From: JBBKXP01 sp038251315
Lineage (GTDB): Bacteria > Pseudomonadota > Alphaproteobacteria > Rhodobacterales > Rhodobacteraceae
Assembly: GCA_038251315.1 (NCBI GenBank)
Contig: JBBSBK010000040.1
Location: 1-28,829 of the forward strand
Direction: 5' to 3'
Length of the DNA stretch: 28,829 nucleotides
The notes under the pieces were generated by a model. It worked only from the letters and a program-made list of their open reading frames with translations. It was not told where the DNA came from and ran no database searches. Numbering within the stretch: the stretch's first letter is position 1; every line of letters begins with the position of its first letter. The translations under genes were made by a program, and so were the position numbers. This document shows, piece after piece, positions 23,970 to 28,829 of the stretch.

Positions 23970-25138
23970 CAGTGGCGTTCTCCGGTGCCCAAAGGGGTTG
24001 CCGGGGTGTCGGCGGGGACGCGGCCATAGGCGTGGGGCAGCGAACAGGTGTTCAGGTGCGGCATGACGCGCCTGCCGAAATGGCGGGCCTCGTCGATATG
24101 CGGATAGCCGGAGAAAATGAAAGCGCGGATGCCCATTTTACGGTAATTTTCGATTTCGGTCATGACCTGATCCGTCGATCCGACCAGTGCGGCGCCACAG
24201 CCCGACCGGGCGCGACCGATGCCCGTCCAGAGATGCGGTTCAATATAACCGAACTTATCGGCTAATTCCCTCGCCTTTGCCTGATGTGCGACGCCCAGAC
24301 TGATACTGTCATGCGCCCGGTCACGGATCACCTTGCCGTACTCATCGTCCAGCTTGCTGACCAGATGTTCGGCGTAGCCCTTGGCCTCGGCCTCGGTGTC
24401 GCGCACGATCATGTGGACGCGCAGGCCGTAATCCAGCGTGCGCCCGTGGGCTGCGGCGCGGGCATGGACGTCCTTCATCCGCTGCGCCAACTGGTCTTTC
24501 GGTTCGGGCCACATCAGATAAACGTCGCATTGTGCGCCGCAAAGTTCCAAGGCGTCAGGCGAGTAGCCGCCGAAATAAAGCAGCGGACCGCCCTTCTGCT
24601 GATAGGGTTTGGCGGGGTCGGTGGGGACGCCTGCGAATTGATAAACCTCGCCGTCGTAATCGATCGTATCGCGGGTCCATGCTTGGCGCAGGATCTCGAC
24701 GACCTCGTGCGAGCGCTGATAGCGGTATTTGCTGTCGGCCACTTCGCCCGGAAAATCGCTGCTGATGACGTTCAGGGTCAGCCGACCCCGCAGCATGTGA
24801 TCAAGAGTGGCGATGGTGCGGGCCAGCATGATCGGTTGCATCTCGCCACAGCGGATCGCGGCGAGGAAATTGATCTTTTCAGTTAGCGGGGCCATGCCTG
24901 CGACGAACGACAGGGTATCTTGGCCAACCTGATATGATGAGGGCGCGAGGATGTTGCGAAACCCCTGCTTTTCAGCCTCTTGCACGATGTCCTTGCAGTG
25001 ATCCCAGCTTGATCGCAACGCGCCATCCGGTACGCCCAGATAGGCATAATCGTCCGAACACAGGGCCGAAAACCACGATACTTCGACCGCGTCCAGATCG
25101 GCACTGGTGATCGGAACGACGGTGTCGGTTGCGGTCAT
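23969..25138 (-). CDS. LLM-class flavin-dependent monooxygenase (SsuD/SmoC-like)
   Basis: 389-residue luciferase-like TIM-barrel monooxygenase resembling alkanesulfonate monooxygenase SsuD. It would use FMNH2 and O2 to cleave a C-S bond and release sulfite plus an aldehyde. Visible blocks are VSWFSALCSDDYAYLG, then FRNILAPSSYQVGQDTLSF, then RCGEMQPIMLARTIATLDH, then LTLNVISSDFPGEVADS, then YFGGYSPDALELCGAQ, and then GLRVHMIVRDTEAEA. ATG at 25138 is chosen because GGGAGGAG lies just upstream; the same frame is open to 25414, but that part is antisense to the GntR gene. First gene of the six-gene minus-strand operon. SmoC is the closest role by context; SsuD-type activity on another sulfonate is the alternative. 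Confidence 0.88.
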   Translation of the reverse strand: MTATDTVVPITSADLDAVEVSWFSALCSDDYAYLGVPDGALRSSWDHCKDIVQEAEKQGFRNILAPSSYQVGQDTLSFVAGMAPLTEKINFLAAIRCGEMQPIMLARTIATLDHMLRGRLTLNVISSDFPGEVADSKYRYQRSHEVVEILRQAWTRDTIDYDGEVYQFAGVPTDPAKPYQQKGGPLLYFGGYSPDALELCGAQCDVYLMWPEPKDQLAQRMKDVHARAAAHGRTLDYGLRVHMIVRDTEAEAKGYAEHLVSKLDDEYGKVIRDRAHDSISLGVAHQAKARELADKFGYIEPHLWTGIGRARSGCGAALVGSTDQVMTEIENYRKMGIRAFIFSGYPHIDEARHFGRRVMPHLNTCSLPHAYGRVPADTPATPLGTGERH

Positions 25139-25183
25139 CGATTCTCCTCCCAAAGCGTCGATTTGTACTTGCCTAGCAGTTTC

Positions 25184-25199
25184 ATTAATGTGCATCAAT
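25184..25199. promoter_or_regulatory. Candidate GntR operator in the divergent region
   Basis: ATTAATGTGCATCAAT is a near-perfect palindrome (six of seven arm positions pair). It lies midway between the divergent LLM monooxygenase and GntR regulator genes, which start 46 bp and 37 bp away. It is a natural candidate for the operator of the adjacent regulator; there is no direct evidence of binding. Confidence 0.5.
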
Positions 25200-25235
25200 A
25201 GTATATCAATTTTCCGTGCCAAGGGGGAAGGCGCG

Positions 25236-25943
25236 ATGGAAACCGCGCATGGCGGGTTACCGAAATATATCCAGATCACTGAAATGCTGATCCGCCGGAT
25301 CGCCGCCGGGCAGTTGGCTGACGGTGTGCGCCTGCCGCCTGAACGCGACATGGCGGTGGACCTTGGCATATCGGTCGGCACACTGCGCAAGGCGTTGGCA
25401 GATCTGTCCGACAAGCGGTTGCTGGAACGGGTGCAGGGGTCGGGGAACTACGTGCGGGCGCGGGCGGATGTGGCCAGCGTCTATGCGTTCTTCCGGCTGG
25501 AAAAGGTTGGCGGTGGTGGGTTGCCCACGGCGCAGGTGCTGACGGTCGACAGACTGGCGAAACCCGCCGATGCGCCGGAGTTCGGGCCGTCAGCGCAAGG
25601 GCATCGCATCAGGCGGTTGCGGCGGTTGGACGACACGGTCGTCGCCCTCGAAGAAATCTGGCTGGACGGGAGTTACCGCGACTTTGTGGCGTCGGACCTT
25701 TCGGAATCCCTTTATCTGTTTTATCGGCGCGAACTGGGTCTGGTGATCGGGTGGATCGAGGATCAGATCGGGGTGGCAGCGGCGCCGGAATGGGCTCCGG
25801 CGGCTTTTTCGATGGCTGCGGGGGCGGCGGCAGGATTTATCGAACGGGTCAGTTGGTCGCAAACCGGCGACCGCGTGGAATATTCACGCACTTGGTTCGA
25901 TCATGACAAGGCGCGATACGTGTCGCGGTTAGGCAAAGGCTGA
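25236..25943 (+). CDS. GntR/HutC-family transcriptional regulator with UTRA domain
   Basis: 235-residue regulator. The N-terminal winged helix-turn-helix of GntR type (about residues 10-75) shows KYIQITEMLIRRIAAGQLAD, then LPPERDMAVDLGISVGTLRKAL, then GSGNYV. The C-terminal part is a UTRA ligand-binding domain, with VVALEEIWLDGSYRDF and ending VEYSRTWFDHDKARYVSRL. ATG at 25236 has AGGGGGAAGG upstream. It is divergent from the monooxygenase-TRAP operon and three bases upstream of the dehydrogenase gene, so it probably controls both by sensing the pathway substrate or an intermediate. Confidence 0.9.
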   Translation: METAHGGLPKYIQITEMLIRRIAAGQLADGVRLPPERDMAVDLGISVGTLRKALADLSDKRLLERVQGSGNYVRARADVASVYAFFRLEKVGGGGLPTAQVLTVDRLAKPADAPEFGPSAQGHRIRRLRRLDDTVVALEEIWLDGSYRDFVASDLSESLYLFYRRELGLVIGWIEDQIGVAAAPEWAPAAFSMAAGAAAGFIERVSWSQTGDRVEYSRTWFDHDKARYVSRLGKG

Positions 25944-25946
25944 AAA

Positions 25947-27035
25947 GTGAAAAAAGTAAACTATGGGCTGATCGGCTGCGGCATGATGGGCCATGAACAC
26001 ATTCGCAATATCGGCCTTTTGCCGGGTGCGCGAATCGTCGTGGTGTTCGATCCGATGGCCGAACTGGCCGAGGCCGCAGCACAAGAGGCCGGGGGCGCGG
26101 TGATTGCCTCGACGCTCGCCGATCTGCTGGCACATCCCGACCTTGACGCGCTTGTCATCGTCAGCCCGAACTATTTCCATGTCCCGCAACTGACCGAGAT
26201 CGCGGCGACGCGGCCCCTGCCGGTTCTGGTGGAAAAGCCGCTTTATACCGACCCGTCACAGGCCGCGTGGGCCGCTGATTTCGCCAAAACCTATCCCGCG
26301 CCGGTCTGGGTGGCGATGGAATACCGCTACATGCCGCCCATAGCCGCCTTGCTGTCCGAAGCGCAGGCAACCACGGGCGGGGTACGGATGCTGACCATCC
26401 GCGAACACCGGTTTCCGTTTTTGCGCAAAGTCGGCGACTGGAACCGGTTCAACGCCAACACCGGCGGTACGCTGGTTGAAAAATGCTGCCATTTCTTCGA
26501 CCTTATGCGCCTTGTCATGCAGTCAGACCCGGTGCGCGTCATGGCCAGCGGCGGGCAAGCGGTGAACCACAAGGACGAGGTTTACGACGGCAAGCCATCC
26601 GACGTCTGGGACCACGCCTATGTCATCGTTGATTTTGCTAACGGGTCCAAGGCGATGCTGGAACTGTGCATGTTCGCCGAAGGGTCGCGCTATCAGGAAG
26701 AGGTCTGCGCCGTTGGCCCCTTGGGCAAGATCGAGGCGCTGGTACCCGGACCGGGCAGGTTCTGGCCGCCGCACCTGGGTGAGCCGCCCGAGGCGCAACT
26801 GATCCTCAGCCCGCGCCACCCCAAGGGCGAGGTTGTGCGCGAGATTGCGGTCGATCCGGCGTTGCTGGCGGCGGGCGACCACAACGGGGCGACGTTTTAT
26901 CAACATCAGGCGTTCAATGCTGTGGTGCGGGGGGACGGCTTGCCGCAGGTCAGCGTGACCGATGGCGCATGGGCTGTCCGCATCGGGTTGGCGGCGCAGG
27001 AATCCGCACGCAGCGGGCAGTCGGTGACGCTCTGA
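25947..27035 (+). CDS. Gfo/Idh/MocA-family oxidoreductase
   Basis: 362-residue NAD(P)-dependent dehydrogenase acting on sugars, inositols or related compounds. The Rossmann motif GLIGCGMMGHEH lies at the N-terminus, and DALVIVSPNYFH follows. The family motif is EKP at residues 96-98 (LVEKPL), with Lys97 catalytic. The C-terminal domain has TGGTLVEKCCHFFDLMRL, including the histidine typical of the active site. It starts with GTG at 25947, three bases after the GntR stop, with AAAGG upstream. The substrate is not evident. Position suggests it processes the sugar or sugar-like compound imported by the TRAP system, or a derivative of it. Confidence 0.88.
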   Translation: MKKVNYGLIGCGMMGHEHIRNIGLLPGARIVVVFDPMAELAEAAAQEAGGAVIASTLADLLAHPDLDALVIVSPNYFHVPQLTEIAATRPLPVLVEKPLYTDPSQAAWAADFAKTYPAPVWVAMEYRYMPPIAALLSEAQATTGGVRMLTIREHRFPFLRKVGDWNRFNANTGGTLVEKCCHFFDLMRLVMQSDPVRVMASGGQAVNHKDEVYDGKPSDVWDHAYVIVDFANGSKAMLELCMFAEGSRYQEEVCAVGPLGKIEALVPGPGRFWPPHLGEPPEAQLILSPRHPKGEVVREIAVDPALLAAGDHNGATFYQHQAFNAVVRGDGLPQVSVTDGAWAVRIGLAAQESARSGQSVTL

Positions 27036-27087
27036 TCTGGTGAACCCCGTTCGGGGGCGTTAGGCTTTTCACGAAATGGGGGAAATC

Positions 27088-28829
27088 ATGGCGCAGACCT
27101 GCAGAATGGGTGTCGATATTGGCGGTACATTCACCGATGTGGTGCTTGAGGTGGGCGAGAAATTGTTTTCCACCAAGGTTTTGACCACCAACGCTGCGCC
27201 GGAAAATGCGATCATCGACGGCATGGCGCAGGTTTGCGTCAAGGCCGGAATTGCGCCCGGTGCCATCACTCAGATTATCCACGGCACGACCCTTGCCACC
27301 AATGCACTGATCGAACGACGCGGGGCAAAGACCGCGCTGATAACCACCCAAGGGTTCCGCGACGTGATCGAAATGCGGACCGAAAGCCGGTTCGAACAAT
27401 ACGATCTGAACCTGACCCTGCCGGAACCTCTGTTGCCCCGCCAGATGCGCTATACCGTGGCCGAACGCATTGATGCCAAAGGCAATATCCTGATTCCTCT
27501 GGACCGCGCCGAAGTCGAAGCGGTCGTCGATCAGATCGCCGCAGCAGGATATGAAAGCGTTGCCGTCGGCACGCTCCATTCCTACCTCAACGATGCCCAT
27601 GAACGCCTGATCGGCACGGTTTTAGCCGAACGTCTGCCGCATGTCATGGTATCGCTGTCCTGCGAGGTCAGCCCGCAGATGCGCGAATACGAACGCTTCA
27701 ACACTGTCGTCGCCAACGCCTATATCAAGCCGCTGATGAAATCCTATCTGGGTCGGTTGGCCGGGCGATTGGAGGGCGAGGGCATCACCTGTCCGATCTT
27801 CCTGATGCATTCCGGGGGCGGCATTATTTCGCTGGAAAGTGCGGCGGAATTTCCGGTGCGGCTCGTCGAATCCGGTCCTGCCGGGGGCGCGGTTTTCGCC
27901 GCCAATATCGCCGCTCGCTATGGGCTGGACAAGGTGCTGTCGTTCGACATGGGCGGCACGACGGCCAAGATTTGCCTGATCAAGAACCAGACGCCGAAAA
28001 CGTCCCGCGTGTTCGAGGTCGCCCGCACCACGCGGTTTAAAAAGGGGTCAGGCATGCCGATTTCGATTCCGGTGATCGATATGGTCGAGATCGGCGCGGG
28101 CGGCGGATCGTTAGCCCACGTCGATGCGATGCGCCAGATCAGGGTCGGGCCGGAATCGGCGGGGTCTGAACCCGGTCCGGCCTGTTACAGGCGCGGCGGG
28201 GAACGCCCCGCAGTAACTGACGCTGATCTGGTGCTTGGCAGGCTTGACGCCGACAATTTCGCGGGCGGGACGATGCGGCTAGATGGGGCGGCGTCGGCAG
28301 CGGCGCTGGGCAAACATCTGGGCGAGGTGCTGGACATGGACGCGACGACTGCGGCCTTTGGTTTGGCCGAGGTCGTCGATGAAAACATGGCCAACGCCGC
28401 CCGCGTGCATGCGGTCGAGAACGGCGAGGATCTGGCCGGTTACACGATGATCGCGTTTGGCGGCGCTGCCCCCCTGCACGCGGGGCGCCTGTGCGAAAAG
28501 CTCGGCATCGACCGCCTGCTGGTGCCGCCGGGGGCCGGGGTCGGGTCGGCCATCGGGTTCCTGCGCGCGCCGTTCAGTTTTGAGGCGAACCGGTCGGATT
28601 ACATGAAACTGTCGGGGTTCGATGCGACCGCGATCAAAGGTTTACTGGCCGATCTGCAGGTTGAGGCGACGGCTTTCGTGCGCACCTGCGACGCCGATGC
28701 CGAAATTCTGTCCGAGTTCAAAGTCTATATGCGTTACACTGGCCAAGGCTGGGAAATCCCCATCGTACTGACCGCCGATCAGGCGATGAACCCGGAAGCG
28801 GACACCTTCGAGGCGCTGTTCGCGGCTGA
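27088..28829 (+). CDS. hyuA: Hydantoinase/oxoprolinase family protein, HyuA type (partial, C-terminus off the window)
   Basis: 580 codons are visible; HyuA subunits are usually about 680-700 residues, so about 100 are missing. The family uses ATP to open cyclic amides (hydantoins, 5-oxoproline) or to carboxylate ketones such as acetone or acetophenone. Landmarks are MGVDIGGTFTDVVL at the start, then HGTTLATNALIERRGAKTAL, then SPQMREYERFNTVVANAYI, then VESGPAGGAVFAA, then FDMGGTTAKICLI, then GAGGGSLAHVD, and then IAFGGAAPLHAGRL. ATG at 27088 is preferred because GGGGGAAATC precedes it; ATG 27076 in the same frame is weaker. The gene follows the Gfo/Idh gene by 52 bp. The TGA at the window end is out of frame. 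A HyuB subunit would be expected downstream. Confidence 0.88.
   Translation, partial: MAQTCRMGVDIGGTFTDVVLEVGEKLFSTKVLTTNAAPENAIIDGMAQVCVKAGIAPGAITQIIHGTTLATNALIERRGAKTALITTQGFRDVIEMRTESRFEQYDLNLTLPEPLLPRQMRYTVAERIDAKGNILIPLDRAEVEAVVDQIAAAGYESVAVGTLHSYLNDAHERLIGTVLAERLPHVMVSLSCEVSPQMREYERFNTVVANAYIKPLMKSYLGRLAGRLEGEGITCPIFLMHSGGGIISLESAAEFPVRLVESGPAGGAVFAANIAARYGLDKVLSFDMGGTTAKICLIKNQTPKTSRVFEVARTTRFKKGSGMPISIPVIDMVEIGAGGGSLAHVDAMRQIRVGPESAGSEPGPACYRRGGERPAVTDADLVLGRLDADNFAGGTMRLDGAASAAALGKHLGEVLDMDATTAAFGLAEVVDENMANAARVHAVENGEDLAGYTMIAFGGAAPLHAGRLCEKLGIDRLLVPPGAGVGSAIGFLRAPFSFEANRSDYMKLSGFDATAIKGLLADLQVEATAFVRTCDADAEILSEFKVYMRYTGQGWEIPIVLTADQAMNPEADTFEALFAA

Noticed and set aside
25139..25414. 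Upstream extension of the LLM monooxygenase frame to 25414
   Set aside because: It would run through the divergent promoter and antisense to the GntR gene. A strong ribosome site marks ATG 25138.
27045..27056. Small CCCC-GTTC-GGGG hairpin between the Gfo/Idh and hyuA genes
   Set aside because: The stem is only four base pairs with no T-run, too weak to call a terminator.

Overview
The window looks like a chromosomal segment of a Rhodobacteraceae (Roseobacter-group) alphaproteobacterium. The reasons are the uniformly high GC content, an imuA-imuB-dnaE2 cassette behind a GTTC-N7-GTTC LexA box, a xylFHG-xylBA cluster divergent from a ROK regulator, a TRAP transporter, and Rhodobacteraceae-style short intergenic repeats. 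The organism call is inferred from gene content. I saw no rRNA, tRNA, CRISPR array, insertion sequence or phage gene, and no gene-free stretch longer than about 300 bases.

Left end (1-4713, minus strand): the SOS mutagenesis operon imuA, imuB, dnaE2, with dnaE2 cut by the window edge. A clean alphaproteobacterial SOS box lies upstream of imuA. Two abutting perfect palindromes lie between imuB and dnaE2.

4806-8934: a secreted di-heme cytochrome c peroxidase (MauG/CcpA type, plus strand) converges, across a structured terminator region, on an exported FG-GAP/ASPIC-UnbV protein. The start codon of that protein overlaps the stop codon of the ROK regulator upstream of it.

8935-15198: the xylose module. 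A regulatory region rich in inverted and direct repeats separates the regulator from xylF (binding protein), xylH (permease), xylG (single-domain ATPase), xylB (xylulokinase) and xylA (xylose isomerase). Together these import D-xylose and convert it to xylulose 5-phosphate.

15272-19245: the least understood part. Four overlapping or translationally coupled genes encode an acyltransferase-like protein with a hydrophobic tail, a ThiF/MoeB/E1-like adenylating enzyme, a protein with about nine membrane helices and a GAF-like cytoplasmic domain, and a nitroreductase-fold flavoprotein. The set looks like an uncharacterised membrane-associated biosynthetic or signalling system. A strong stem-loop terminator follows it.

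19335-25138 (minus strand): one apparent operon read from right to left. It encodes an LLM-class flavin monooxygenase, an aldo-keto reductase, a flavin reductase and a TRAP transporter (small permease, large permease, binding protein). The first three match in type and order the SmoC/SmoB/SmoA enzymes of the sulfoquinovose monooxygenase pathway, here paired with a TRAP importer instead of an ABC importer.

25236-28829 (plus strand): a divergent GntR/UTRA regulator, a Gfo/Idh/MocA-family dehydrogenase, and the N-terminal 580 residues of a hydantoinase/oxoprolinase A subunit that runs off the window.
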